Positions 1 to 11,966 are shown, numbered from the stretch's first letter. The stretch: 64,000 bases of DNA from Tubulanus polymorphus (GCF_964204645.1 NC_134035.1:12133951-12197950), one strand, 5' to 3'. Notes: a model not told the origin generated them from the letters alone. Made by a program: numbers and translations.

Positions 1-472
1 ACTTCTTCTTCTTCGACTAAATGCCTCTCAGAGATGCTCAGAAAAGCTCTAAAATGATTGTAAAATTTCAAAAATTTTGCTGATATGCCTTTCCATCCTA
101 AATTAAGAATATATGCCCTTTTTATTGGTCGACATGGTCACAACATACCCCTGGATCCGCCCCTGCAGTTAGACTCCGCTTACCTCGGGATCACAAGACA
201 CCGAGTGATATCGTCCGAGGTATGCGAATTCTGGGTCAGTCGGAGCAACGATGGGTCCCTATCATATGTATTAAAACAGATTGTAGAGTTTTCATGCAGG
301 AATACGATAATCCGAGCCAATCGGCTCCGTGGTAAGCGGAGTCTATCTAAAAAACGATTAGCAGTATTCTGTTTATATCTGTAGAATAAATGAAATCGGA
401 GTTTATAGAAAAAGATAACAAACGCTAATGTTTTTTTTCACAAAACAAACTCGTGGCTTTATTTCTTTCTAG
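1..472. other. Intronic or upstream sequence at the left edge
   Basis: No exon can be supported here. If the class B GPCR model is right, this is intron upstream of the exon that begins at 473. It contains a short inverted-repeat element at 170-345. Open frames inside it show no recognisable protein similarity. Confidence 0.5.
170..345. mobile_element. MITE-like element with about 20-bp terminal inverted repeats
   Basis: The left end reads TAGACTCCGCTTACC and continues to about 189. Its reverse complement forms the right end at about 327-345, with one substitution and a small end difference. The element is about 176 bp long and has no coding capacity, which fits a non-autonomous DNA transposon in an intron. 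No clear target-site duplication was identified and the family is not recognised. Confidence 0.5.
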
Positions 473-3400
473 ACAAATTTCGGATTTTTCATCAGCATCA
501 TTTGGGTTTTGTTTACGAAATTAGTGGCGTCAAACGCGCAAGAGGCCAGAAAATACAGGTACAAGTAAGTATGTATTATTAAACTGTCCGAGTTATTCCC
601 GAAACCCGGGTCTGAAATTGAAGATCGTGCAAATCATGAGAATATTCAACTCATGGCTGAGAAACTGGGTCTTCGGCTAATTCCGCGATGAAGGTCGTAA
701 CAAAATGGCAAATTCGTGAAACAATCTATTCACGGTAAAATATCTCCCTCGGTGAGAATAAATCATAGACTCCATTGAATCAGCGCAAAGCCAGTATCTG
801 GTATAGAACAGTTAATGCTCTTTCATCTGATATGTCTTCGAGGCTGCAGTGGGCCGAAAAGGTCGCGAACAAAACATACTTTGTTTTACACTTATTGTAT
901 CAGAGTTTTTTCAAATTGTCAAATCCTTAAAATTCAAAATTCTACGTATTTATCGTTTTAGAACATTTAAATGTTGACTATACAGGGACCGGTTTCATAG
1001 ACTGAAGATTTCGAATCGCAAAAAATCAAATTGATTCTCACGCCAGAGAGCTTCAGTGTCAGTCTGGTTGCCAGCTATAATGCATGTGGAAATAGCGAAA
1101 CATTGTGTATATAGTGCCTATATATAGTCTTTAAGACCGGACCTGATTGTGAAGTGTAATGTATTTTCGTAGCAATTAACATTTACGCCGTGATCATTAT
1201 TATCATGTTGAAAACACGTCTTTTTTAGTTGATTTTGTGCTTTCTTATCTTTTTGCACTTCTAACAATGATATGATCAGGATTTCTGGATAAGTAGCGCA
1301 ATACATGCTTATGCATCGTCGTGTGGTTTCGATCATTTATATTTATATATAGGGACTACCGTATTTCTCAAAATGAAGCGTAACCTACTACGTTCACCCT
1401 GGTCTAAACTCTAAATTACCTCCAAATATGCTTTCAATAATGAATTGAATATATATTCTTTATAAGGGTAATTTAAGAGAGGTTGAATTGAGGAATACAC
1501 AAGTCTTGAAATTAACAGAAAACGGTACCGACTCCGATGTAGAATTCCCCCCCCCCCATTGTGCCACCGAATTATGTGATAAACTTCAGATAGCCTCGGA
1601 ATAGCGTATTTTCGATGAAACCTTTAAGTTAAAGTCTAGAAAAAAGAATGGGAAAGAGAATTCATTGATTTGAACTCTAAATCTGCTGATCTGAGATCGC
1701 GACTATCGCCCTTTCAACAGAACACATCTACAGTCAGAGTAGCTGGAACTTTTGAAGGGAATTGGGTATCATTTAGAGTATATTGTAATACTGATTTAAA
1801 TCTACGGTGAGATCTGTGATATCTCCAAAGACGGGGATCACTATGCGAGCACGGAAGGTGTGACGACCGTAAGGGGTCCCCGGTCTAGGGGTCCCTCTCT
1901 GAGAAAATTGTAAAAATCTAGACTAATTTTAGCGATTTTTCAGGGCATTTGATCCCATTATCGTATCTAAGTTGTGGCAACGTTGAAACTTTATTACGTA
2001 TTTATAAAAATGTATTGACATATTGTGGTAAGAAAAAAAGGGCACTCGGAAAAATCCAACCCCCTCTGGCCCCGCCCCTCAGTCACTGTAAAAACCTAGT
2101 TACTTTGCGTTGAAACATATTCGGAGTCAGTACTACTCGTGAATGCTATGTAAAGTTGAGCTGCTGTGTGAATGATAATATTTATAACGTGGTGAAAGTG
2201 AATTCATTTTATATCGTTTTTTCTCTATGGTTTTAGCACATTTTTATCAGTGTTTATTTTCTCAATTCGGTTGCTGATGGTTTTTCTAACGATGCTATTC
2301 TGATTACAGTTTATACCACTGCTATAGTGGATTAATCGTAAGCGGTGACTTTCAATTACGTCATATGAATTCATGAGGTTTCATTACTTCACAGAAATTC
2401 GAACATGAATATTTGAACAATTCTCGTCACCTGCCTCTCAGCGTCTGACCGACCTAAACCTCTACAACGAATCAAACTGGTTACGTTTTCGTTAACATGA
2501 ACCTACACTGTTGTACATCCCGGTAAAACCCCTACATTTTAGACCCATAGACATTTAGACACTTTGATAACTATTACCGATTAAAACTAGAACCGTGATA
2601 ATTGTTCATTTATTTGATTTTTTTTTTCAAATTTCTTTTTCAATAATTCGATAATTCATTAACAGCATGAATAGATTTTTTTGAGAAAAAATGTTTTTGA
2701 ACCTAATCGAAAATGTGTGTCACTCCATGCATTCCGACCACCAACACCCACCCATTGATATAACCCTACAAATCAACCCAAATAGAAATCAACATAAACC
2801 CATACTATATGTTCCCTCAATAGACACCAACCGCTACGTATAAGCCGCTTAAAATACCATTCCGATGTCGATATTTCACAGTCTTTCTTCATTCGTAAAA
2901 AATCGTGCAAAATATCAAATCGTTCAATATTCTCTATTATAGAAAGCTGGCAAAATCGACCCTGGTTCTCATACCGCTGTTCGGAGTTCATTATATCTTA
3001 TTCATATGGCTGCCAGAGGAGGGGATGAATGACATGGCGGAGCTTGTAAAACTTTACTACGAAATGTTCTTCAATTCATTCCAGGTAAATAACAAAAGCG
3101 ATCTGTATTGATCCGAGACGATCCAATGACCAAATCACGATTAACATTTATCAATTAATTGAATTGAAAATACAAATTGTGACATGAAAATCGAAATGAC
3201 CTGCAAGTAATGCGATGACTCCAGACGATGACGACTTTCACTGTTATATCTAATAATGTATTTTGGTACTTGTTCAGTTCTAGTGCCATTTCATACCGCC
3301 ATATTAGTAATAATGTGCATCTATAAATGAAGAAATCCCACACTTCGAATTAAACTATACTGATAAGAATTTATCATTTTGAAACCACAACGTTTCAGCT

Positions 3401-4110
3401 GTTGACTAACAGCCATCATCAGGTGGTGATGGCTGATGATGGCTGTTAGTCAACAGCCGAAATGTTGTGGTTTCAAAATAATAAATTCTATCAGTATAAT
3501 CTAATTCGAATGGTGGGATTTCTTCATTTATCTACAGTGTACACGGATTATAGTGTTTATTGACGACTATAATGTGTATCTATGTGGTACTTTCATGCAG
3601 GGAAATCCTGAGGGTATCACATTGCTATAGATAGTGACGTCATGCGTTGATACAGACAGTGGCCGCCTGTTTTCTGAATAAAATCACACGAATGTATTTT
3701 GGTTTTTTCACTTTCAGGGATTTTTCATATCGCTCCTATTCTGTTTCCTTAACGGAGAAGTCCGAGGTGAAATTAGGAAAAAGTGGGAACGTTACTGGCT
3801 TCAGCGTACAGGGGGCGCTGCCAACTCGTCGCGCAGTAGCAGCCTGAGATTCGGACAGACGATGACGTCATACGTACCCGCTAGGGGTCGCTCTTCGGTT
3901 CATTCGTCGAACGGCGAGAAGATCGATCACGTGGGATTAAACGGGCATCATTTGAGTGATATGAAACTATCGGGGGAAGTGTTGTGCGATCGGTTAAAAC
4001 CGATGAAACCACCGGCAGAGGGCGCCTGCAGTAATACGTTACTAGCCCCCGAATCGTGCGATAGCGAGGAGTCGAAACTAATGTTGGACGCGGAAACCAG
4101 AAATCTATAG
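473..4110 (+). CDS. Class B (secretin-family) GPCR, parathyroid hormone receptor-like, 3' exons only
   Basis: Three exons encode the C-terminal part of a hormone-type seven-transmembrane receptor of the plasma membrane. Exon 473-558 gives transmembrane segment 5 and the start of intracellular loop 3. Exon 2943-3084 gives TM6 (KLAKSTLVLIPLFGVHY), loop 3 and the start of TM7 (YEMFFNSFQ). Exon 3718-4110 gives TM7 and the cytoplasmic tail (GFFISLLFCFLNGEV, then about 115 residues). The splice phases agree: the first junction makes an Arg codon from AG+A, and the second is phase 0. The segment closely resembles the PTH-receptor branch, which has RKLxxSTLVLxPLFGVHY and FNSFQGFF signatures. An alternative donor at 564 (GTAAGT) would also keep frame and add two residues. 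The ligand-binding domain and TM1-4 lie left of the window. The tail is Ser/Gly-rich. A polyadenylation signal lies at 4623. Confidence 0.88.
559..2942 (+). other. Intron of the class B GPCR
   Basis: This is a 2.4-kb intron between the TM5 and TM6 exons. It holds a poly-C run near 1549-1558 and C/G-rich repeat-like patches near 1870-1910 and 2040-2085. I see no further exon or RNA gene. Confidence 0.6.
3309..3583. repeat. Fold-back element with about 98-bp arms and flanking direct repeats
   Basis: The arms at about 3323-3420 and 3433-3531 are near-perfect reverse complements separated by about 12 bases. The outer flanks carry a similar sequence of about 15 bp (ATAATGTGCATCTAT near 3310-3324 and ATAATGTGTATCTAT at 3569-3583), which looks like a target-site duplication. 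The centre of each arm has a hammerhead-ribozyme-like core. Penelope-like retroelements and retrozymes are known to carry such cores, so a non-autonomous relative is possible. It sits in the last intron of the GPCR gene. Confidence 0.65.
3385..3470 (+). ncRNA. Hammerhead-ribozyme-like core inside the fold-back
   Basis: On the plus strand CTGATGA (3433-3439) is followed by a perfect seven-base-pair hairpin (GGCTGTT, loop AGTC, AACAGCC) and then GAAA (3459-3462). This is the hammerhead order: CUGAUGA, helix II, GAAA. Bases 3462-3470 can pair with 3385-3393 as helix III, which would place the cleavage position after T3394. Helix I is weak and competes with the second arm, so a functional fold is not established. 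The minus strand of the left arm has the same pattern, with CTGATGA at 3422-3416, a hairpin, and GAAA at 3396-3393. Confidence 0.45.
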
Positions 4111-5883
4111 AAAGAGTAGTTGCGACTGTGGCTTTATCGAATGGTCATCGGTGTTGTTTTAAATTGTTACTGGAAAAGGATAAGGCAGTGACACACGTTA
4201 AGTCAAAGGAGAGAATGTGTAATTGAGCAAGGTGAAGGTGAATAGCAGGGAAGGCGACACTAGAAACTGATCGAAGAAACGGAGCGGAAGAGAATCAGTG
4301 ATACAATTACGAATGAAATTGAAAAGTTCGTGGAGCCGAGAAACGAGAATTTATGATAAATGAACTGATAACGTGAGTTGTTTTCTGAGGTCATACAGTC
4401 GTTTAGACCGGGACGCGTGTTCACCTCTGAGAAAATCAAAAAACAAGCGATAGGCTACATATTCTATTACCTAATTAGGGATCGTATTAGATTCGTGATG
4501 ATATCGACTCTAAATATGAACGGGCGCCAGGTAACAAATACAGGTACAAATGTAACGTAGAAACTGTGTATAATGGATGGTTTAAAAGAATATGTATTCG
4601 ACTTAGATTTGAAACTGTTGTAAATAAAACCCTATCCTATATTATTCAGCTTTCGATTGTAGAAATGATACACACATTATATATATTTGTACATAGTCCG
4701 TCAATCATGAACTTCAAATAGACTTAATTATATTTGATTGTATGATCACATAGTGAAGGAAAAGACTTTCAAATTTGAATTTTATTCAAAGGTAATTGAG
4801 GTTTTCGGGTCGTTCGAAGTTTAGAGAACGTTTTCTCACTTTGAGAAACAGTTTTCTATAGTGAAATTAATAGCGAAATATTTGACTATAAGTTGTCAAA
4901 TGATAGAATAATGTACAAAAAAATTTCTACTTTTGGCTGTCGATAATGAACTCATGAACTCAAAAGACATATTCACCCACAACTTGGGAACTGGATCGCA
5001 CAGGACTGCAAACAATATGAATCAAAAACTGCATCTAACGCATTGATGAACACAGATATAAATGTAATAATGATCGCTGAGGAATTCTTCATTGTACATA
5101 GAAGTAATCATTACAAGAACGTATTTTTGTAATAAACTTGTTTTATTTTATTCACTGAATATTGATGATATTGAACTAGGAAAACTATTGATATTTGATC
5201 ATTGAATTTAATGGACCGCACGTTTCTTTTGCGCATCAGCTTTTGTTTTCAACGCGGATGGTGCAAGGATTTCTTTAGAGTGGCCTCGAAAGGATTTCCT
5301 AACATTGCAATGTAATTATAGTGATACGATGATGATTCACGTCGTTGGAAATTGTAACACTGTCTATGAAAGATATTCCAACTTGTTTTATGATATTTGC
5401 CGATACCCTGGGAACCAATCATCCCTCGGTAGGGACTGGTATGCGTAGGTACATCGCCTTCAGATTAAATCATAACTGTGGAACTTTGTGCATCTTCTAG
5501 AATGTTTCTTTTTATACATACTGTATTAATACCCGAATTATTCAAGTGTTCAAATTCGGGCGTTTTTTTCTGTAGTCATTTACGTTATCAAATAAATTGA
5601 TTGTTATTGTAAATTCGTTCATTAACGTTCATTATTTCACGCCACCGGTGTCGAGGACATACTCGATCGCAAGGAGACGTATTCACTATCGCCACAGATT
5701 TATATACTATATTCAGTTATAGTTCTGTGATGTCACACACTATCAGCAGTATTGTGTGATGTCAATGAATAAACCTTAATACCCTGAAACACAACGGCGT
5801 CAGGCACATATAGTTTAGATACGTCATATTGGCCTGTTTGTCCTACGTCAACTGTGACATTTTACCTCGTTTAGATAGACGCC
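4111..5883. other. 3' UTR and intergenic spacer
   Basis: The first part is the 3' UTR of the GPCR gene, with an AATAAA at 4623-4628. The remainder is AT-rich and holds further AATAAA-like motifs (near 5131, 5590 and 5768). I see no gene in it. Confidence 0.55.
4623..4628 (+). terminator. Polyadenylation signal of the class B GPCR gene
   Basis: A canonical AATAAA lies about 510 bases after the stop codon at 4108-4110. Later AATAAA motifs could serve as alternatives. Confidence 0.45.
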
Positions 5884-6246
5884 TAAAGCCTAGCGCACAT
5901 CGACACTGCGATTGGAGACAACTAGTTGCAAGGCAGTTTTCGGCGCATGAGAGGAACTGGCTGGTACGATCAGTTGCTTGAATGTGTCGATGTGTGCGAG
6001 CTTACGATTGGTAAGCGTCGATCTATCTCCATTTCCAGCCAGTTGCCCATGTTCTACTTTTGAGCAACTGGTTGTACTCAATCGCAGTCATATCCGTCGA
6101 TGTGCGCGCTCTGGATCTCGACGATCGACACGCGCCATGCAGTTGCTGCAACTGACCGGTTGTAACTAGATTTCGATGTGCGCGGGGTAATCGTTCGGTA
6201 GCAACTAGTTGTCTCCAATCGCAGTGTCGATGTGCGCTAGGCTTAA
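5884..6246. mobile_element. Harbinger-like MITE with TAA target-site duplication
   Basis: The element spans 5887-6243. Its inverted repeats are about 42 bp and perfect; the left end begins AGCCTAGCGCACATCGACAC. It is flanked by TAA on both sides (5884-5886 and 6244-6246), the three-base duplication typical of PIF/Harbinger elements. The motif TCGATGTGCGC or a close variant recurs inside as well as at the ends (near 5987, 6097, 6173 and 6227). Such subterminal repeats could be transposase binding sites. It has no coding capacity, and open frames within it are by-products of the repeat. Confidence 0.8.
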
Positions 6247-6413
6247 CGTACAATATGACGTCACAATGAATAAGGAGGTCGCTGATGGAAGTCACCGTGA
6301 ACAGCCAAAAAACTACTTTTCCACTTTTCTTTGATCGTTTTTGTTTCAATTTCTACTCGTGCATTTTATTGAATATAGTCGATCGGAATGGTTGTGTTTG
6401 TTCGTCACTGATC

Positions 6414-9400
6414 TCAGGCGTTCTTAATCGATGATAATACTTTACTCAACACTTGTCGCACCTGTTGAGCCGAACTGCGGCGTCGTTGTTTTCCGGTCAA
6501 CGCGAATCGTCGTTTTACCTCTCGGTAAAGTTCGTTAAACGCTTCGGTAACTTCCGTATACGTGTCGCACGCCGACGTCTCGAAAAAAGCCGCCGCCATT
6601 TCGGCGGCCATTTTCTCGCCCTCCGTCACGGAAACTTTGCGCTCGTGTTCGAGGTCGTTTTTATTTCCGACGACGATGCAGGAAATATTTTCAGTTTTTT
6701 TATATTCTTCGATCGATGATTTCAGTTTTGGTATATCTAGGAAACTCTGTCGGTCAGTAATGCTGTATATGAACATAAACCCGTCTGCCCATTTCGCTTG
6801 ACCTTCTCTCGCTTCTTCATCCGCCTGGAAATAAAAACAAAAAGAGGATGACGGCCCTCTGATCATATGCGCAGTGTGAAGCCTGGGCGATCGTAAACTA
6901 GAATGTTCAATAACGTTGAAATATGGTCCACTGATCAGATGATGGTGATGCCTAAACGGTCAAAAATTATAATAATAATAATGATAATAATAATAAAATA
7001 GCCCAGACGATATTACAGTATGTGAGGTAATGCTAATGATTGATATATTGTTTTTAAGGTGTAATTAGGAAGTTTATGTTTTAGTTTGCTAAGGATAAAA
7101 AGTATTCTTCGAAATCTAATTTCAACTCGATGTATGTGGTGTTCCCATGTGATTTTGACGTCAATTATAACGCCTAAAAATTTGGCAGCTGTCACCTTTT
7201 TTATTTCTTCATCATCAATGTATATTTTAATGGTCTTCGTTATTTTAATTCTTCCCGAGAATAATAAAAGGTTGGAAAAAATTGAAAAGATAAATTGTCG
7301 GGTGTGTGAGGGGTCAGGGGTTTTACAGAGCGACTTAAAGCTTTGATAATCGTGATAAGATACTACTGATGGCTATTTAACGACACACGTTGAGACGTTT
7401 TGAAACCAGATGCTCAAAAGTTTGGTGGATAAACTGGTGGACAAACACCATATAAAAGTAAAAATGCAATTTCAATTGTCACAATGGTATTTATCCACCT
7501 GTTAACTATAACTAACTTCAGAGCAACTGCAGCCGACTCATTTTCCGTGTAGTATTAGAGTGGGATTTTCTACATATTTATTGAGCCATGTTTTAGAATA
7601 TGACGTACCTGTCCTGCAGTATCGAATATTTCCAATGTGACGTTATCATTATCAACCGCATCCTGATGTCTGTAAATACATTCTACAAAAACGAAAAAAA
7701 AAGATTTTTTCAACGGTTTGTGTAGAACGATCTTGTACCTCCGAGGGAATTTCGCTCTCGTCGGATAGGCATTATTGAATGATAATCATAAATGAAACAT
7801 TGAAGAAAAAATCTCACATTTAAATAAAAAATTCAACCGAATGGAATTTCATCATGAAAAATAAGAAATATATATATAAATAGATGTGAAGGACGATGTA
7901 TTTATGATCGACGCATTTCGTTGGGAAATATTTCCAACACGAAGATGAATGATAGAAGATGAAGATTGATGCTATTCTCTCCACATTAACTCTATAATCT
8001 CGCGCTTCAGATTAATTAGCGTGTTATCTGTACCGTAAACAGACCCGTTTCATGTTAAATAATCACCCAGGAGTTTCAGCTTTATCTATCTATCTCTGCT
8101 TGTCTGTATATTACTATCCTTTATCAGTAGTCCCTCCCCGACCCTCACAGAAATGTGCCAGGCATAATTAAACACACGAAGAAATGGACAGATTTGAAGT
8201 AATCAACAGCTGTGCATAATTCAACGATTCAATGGAACTAATTGATAGATTTTGTGGCTCAAAACATATAATCAATATCATCCACACTCGAAGGAAATCG
8301 AAAATATATCGTGTATAAAGATCATCTCTCTAACGAAGATTTTACGACTTGTTTTGGTTTCGAACTGATGGGAGGAGTTGAGCTTTAGGTCTTTAGATAG
8401 AGAAAGAGATCAGGTTACCGAAAATCCATTAAAGTAATGAAGATTTCGATAGTTGCGTTTTTACTATTATTTAATTCTCAGAGAGTATAAACAGTTTATT
8501 GACACGAACGAACGTCAAAGGGATCGGTTGAGGTCACTTCACCTCATCAGGTGAAGTGATTATATTCCCTCATCAGATGAAACATGTGTGAGTCAAATAA
8601 TTGATCTATGTGTATTTAGATGGAGTTGTCCTTCGTGTATAAAAACCTATTCAATCTGAAACCCCACATTAACAAATTACGTACGGGGAACTAAGAATTT
8701 GTACTGTGGTATTTTAACATCATATCATACCAAAAATACATGTATTTCCATACATGTATGAGGATGTATTTTTGATTATACGGTTTTGATTTGATATTGA
8801 TTTGTTCTAAAAGTGATTACGAACCTAGAGACGGATCGTATTCCCAGATGAATCGTTTCGTCAGATAACGTACTGTGATCGCTGAAAAGAGTAAATAAAC
8901 GTTAAATACGTGTAAACACAATCAGGACCAGGCGTTAATTAACAGTGTTACTAATTATATACGATTAATTGAGATTGATGAGGGTAAACATTGATGAGCG
9001 AGAAATCGATGAAAACATCTCGAGTTGTTGATAAAGATTTCTAGATAGCGAACAGCTTGGATTTATGTTTGAACGGGGCTCTCAAATCCGCCTTGAATTT
9101 GCAACTGATATCACATGAGAGCATGAATGTACTCTGAGGGGTATTTCAATTTCGCAATTCTGAAGAAGTGAATTCATAAAAGTATCTTGTAATATAAACC
9201 CTAACGTTGATTGGTAAAAAGATGTGGCTTGGAACTGTGCGTTGGCGTGGGTGTAACAGGGGGAGGGGGCGTCGGGGCAGCAAACGGGGGAGGGCGTCGG
9301 GGGGGTATGGTATCAATACTAATAATACATGTGTTGTATGAGTGTTATGAGGATTCTCTTTACGACTTTGCAGTAAATCAGTTTATGACATTCGATACGT

Positions 9401-11031
9401 CGAATACGAGTACAACATAAACGAAAGTCGTATTTTGATAACGGGTGCTGGGAACGCAGCCGCCGCCGCCACCGCCGATATTCTTATACGACTTCTCTCT
9501 CCGTAACTCAGAGTTATGTGTGTGTATGCGTGCGCGCCTCGCTCTATGGGGGAAGTGAAAGCTGCTCAGTTTCATATCGCCGGCGATTTTTACAAAAACA
9601 CGTTTTTTTTCTTTATCTCTCATTGAAAGTTAAATCAGCAGCGATCCAGACTTAATGAACATTTACACCTGGTGATGACGCGTACATTACATCGAAACAT
9701 AACTCAAATCTCTGACAGATTTGTTATAAACGATCGAGTAGATTGAGAATCTCATTCCAGCAACACGCTGGCAAAAGTGACTGCTGAGACTGATATCAAT
9801 TTCAGTATTCAGAGTTAATGAGCAAAACCCACGATTGATGCTTTAACAGTTTCAGATAGTTTATTCTGACAGTTTTTGAGTTTTGACTGAACTTCATCAT
9901 CAGAGAAACCCAAGTAACATATTAATGATATACATGATATAAAAATGTATATCGGCTGCTTAAGATAATCTATTTACTTAAGGCTGAAAAATACTAAATC
10001 ACCTACTTCACAAGTACGAAGAAAGACTTCTTCCTTTGTAACATCTACATTTTGTATTATGATATACTTTTTTACATTATGTTTATCATTATTTTGTTAT
10101 TTTGGTTGACTTCACCACCGCGAACATAACTGGATGTTTCAAACACATATCCCGGGGTTCGAACTGCGACTGGTTGTATTATTATTATCATTACTATTAT
10201 TGTTATTCACGGTAAGTGAGTTGATAAATACGACTGATTACACGGAACAATTCTCAGCGCTGGTTCTCCATCAAATAACTGTCTAAAATTAATCTAAAGG
10301 TTCATCGTCGGCGCTTGTTTCCGAGAATAAATTCATCACACCATCTCACTAAATACCGAACGATCCTGCGTCAAAGGAGAATATTCCGTTTAGCAATTCG
10401 ATCGCTGGTAAAATATTTTTGGGAAGGGCTCGTGATAGTATAGATGGTGATGGAAACATTCCCGAGATCATAGACATTATAGAAATCACATTAAGGCAGA
10501 AAAAAAAGAAGATTCAATGAAATATAATACGAAGTATCCACCATTCGCCAAATATTGATTTTTGTACAAGGGAAATGAGCTTGAATTAGGACACAAATTC
10601 GGTGAATATTGAACACTGCAATTGATGGTTCCTTTCAAGGGGATTTTCACAGATAAGACATTTAGAAAATACATCAATACAAGCACCTTATTCATGACGT
10701 CACGGTTATTGGCCTATTCACGAGGTGACAGCAGTTATGGAAGTTATGAGTTTGATAACCACCCAGCTAGCGTGGCCCAATGGTTAGGACGATCGCCTCA
10801 ATTTCACAGACTTTTAAAGATTTTCAAAACTTTTTAGAATTCTCGTCGAAATTACTTTTGAGTTTCTTCTTGATTATTTTGTTTGAGAATTTTCAGCAGT
10901 GTTATCAAAAAAAAATTCGAACGTAGCAAATTGTTACCTGATTTTCCGACTCCATTATTTCCTAGCAACACGATTTTTGCGTCAGGTTCTTTCTGTTTAG
11001 TTTTATTGCTGTTTGCCATATTTTCCTTCAT
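6414..11031 (-). CDS. RERG-like Ras-family small GTPase
   Basis: Four exons on the minus strand encode about 211 residues: 11031-10938, 8881-8825, 7682-7609 and 6824-6414. The junctions keep frame (636 coding bases). Motifs appear in order: P-loop GNNGVGKS (residues 24-31), DTAGQ (71-75), NKND (129-132) and ETSAC (157-161). The segment [13 protein letters not shown] followed by ECIYRHQ, and the tail [12 protein letters not shown], closely match RERG and its RASL relatives. There is no C-terminal CAAX box, as in RERG, so it is probably not prenylated. Residue 26, equivalent to Ras Gly12, is Asn; the residue equivalent to Gln61 is kept. In-frame upstream ATGs at 11052 and 11112, or the downstream ATG at 11019, could be the true start. 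An AATAAA on the minus strand lies just after the stop, at 6370-6365. Confidence 0.92.
7013..7270 (-). mobile_element. LINE reverse-transcriptase fragment (C-terminal part)
   Basis: Within the third intron of the GTPase gene, on the same strand, a frame reads [19 protein letters not shown], then a TWEHHI motif, then [19 protein letters not shown]. This matches the conserved region after the catalytic palm of non-LTR retrotransposon reverse transcriptases (KFLGV..D..LTW..HI). It is a short remnant without the YxDD active site. The clade (Jockey, CR1 or similar) cannot be decided from this length. Confidence 0.8.
10390..10770 (+). repeat. Dispersed repeat, inverted partner of 15130-15515
   Basis: This stretch is similar, in reverse complement, to 15130-15515. 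The best-matching part is 10398-10490, with only a few differences over about 90 bases; similarity then decays but remains traceable to about 10760. One frame reads [19 protein letters not shown], and the partner copy reads almost the same, so the repeat may derive from a transposon coding region. The family is not recognised. Confidence 0.65.
10765..10800 (+). mobile_element. tRNA-derived SINE head fragment
   Basis: The sequence GTGGCCCAATGGTTAGGAC at 10772-10790 matches the RNA polymerase III A-box region of tRNA-derived SINEs. No B-box (GGTTCGANNCC) follows at the expected distance, so this is not a tRNA gene but a truncated or decayed SINE head. Confidence 0.35.
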
Positions 11032-11252
11032 CGTGAAAACTGTTGCAAACATTCGTCGCACAAACAGACTACAGCAGCAGCTATTAGAGTCCCATAAAAC
11101 ACCTAAAAACAACTAAACCATCGATATTCAGAGAGACAACTGATAAAACCGAACGTTCACTGATTGTTTATCACACCCCGTTAGAAGAAGAGATGCGTGT
11201 TTAATTGAATGTCGATAAACATAGAATGTAGCAGCGAGGAAGAGAGAACCGC

Positions 11253-11283
<31 letters not shown>

Positions 11284-11312
11284 GTGCTGCTGCTGTTGCT
11301 GTTGCTGCTGGT
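11253..11312. repeat. GCT/CAG trinucleotide repeat upstream of the GTPase gene
   Basis: About 20 units of CTG with interspersed GTG and TTG lie about 220 bases upstream of the likely start of the RERG-like gene. On that gene's strand it reads CAG. It is probably in the 5' UTR or promoter. Confidence 0.8.
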
Positions 11313-11966
11313 GGGGCCGGTGGGGGTGAGCTGCATATCTACCTCTTTCTTTTCATTTAGACTCTACGCTCCCTACTGATACGGAGGGGGAGGGGCATAG
11401 ATTTACTAGGTGAAAATAATGTCAAAGAATACTAGATGACTACATTATTTCAACTGACCGAATAGACTCGGTCCTGGGGAACAACGAACTTGATTCTGAT
11501 TTACCAGTTTTTTTGCCATACAATTTCGAGTATATCTCAGATTTTGGCCGATCCGCCCTTGATAATAGGTAAGTACAGTCCTTCGAAAATATTTCAGTCG
11601 TACATTTGCGTATCACACAGCCAACACGGCGCCCTCTAATACTTCGTCGGCCTCAACGTAACCTCCCCCCTGACAACGCAAACTAAGGACCCCAAACCTT
11701 TATCCGCATATAGAGCCTCCAAGAAATCAGTCCTATTGATATAAAGGTTTTATTACATATGAATTCGTAGATAATATCTTAATACTGCACAGAAGTTATA
11801 GAGAGAATCATTTGGCTGGTAACATGTGGCCCATTGGTAAATACAGTCGACTTTCACCGGCGGGAAAATCTGGCACATCCCGCCTTAAATGACACAATAG
11901 CCTTTCGCGTATGGTGTCAATGGTGACACATTGTATACTACACATCAGCTTGTTTCCTGTTCATAT

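Larger units (their letters stand above)
8882..10937 (-). other. Intron 1 of the RERG-like gene
   Basis: This intron holds G-rich stretches (about 9240-9305), a short CCG repeat (about 9463-9478) and an ATT-repeat tract after a tRNA-like B-box (10155-10206), which may be the end of a truncated SINE. Its distal third contains the dispersed repeat described at 10390-10770. I see no exon. Confidence 0.5.

Noticed and set aside
85-384. Open frame of 99 codons at the left edge
   Set aside because: It runs through the MITE at 170-345 and shows no domain; an upstream GPCR exon could not be recognised in it.
8535-8580. Third CTGATGA-type site (CACCTCATCAGGTG)
   Set aside because: A palindrome containing CTGATGA on the minus strand, but no GAAA follows after a helix II, so it is not a hammerhead core.
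9211-9623. Gly-rich open frames on both strands
   Set aside because: They arise from G-rich and CCG low-complexity sequence within intron 1 of the GTPase gene.
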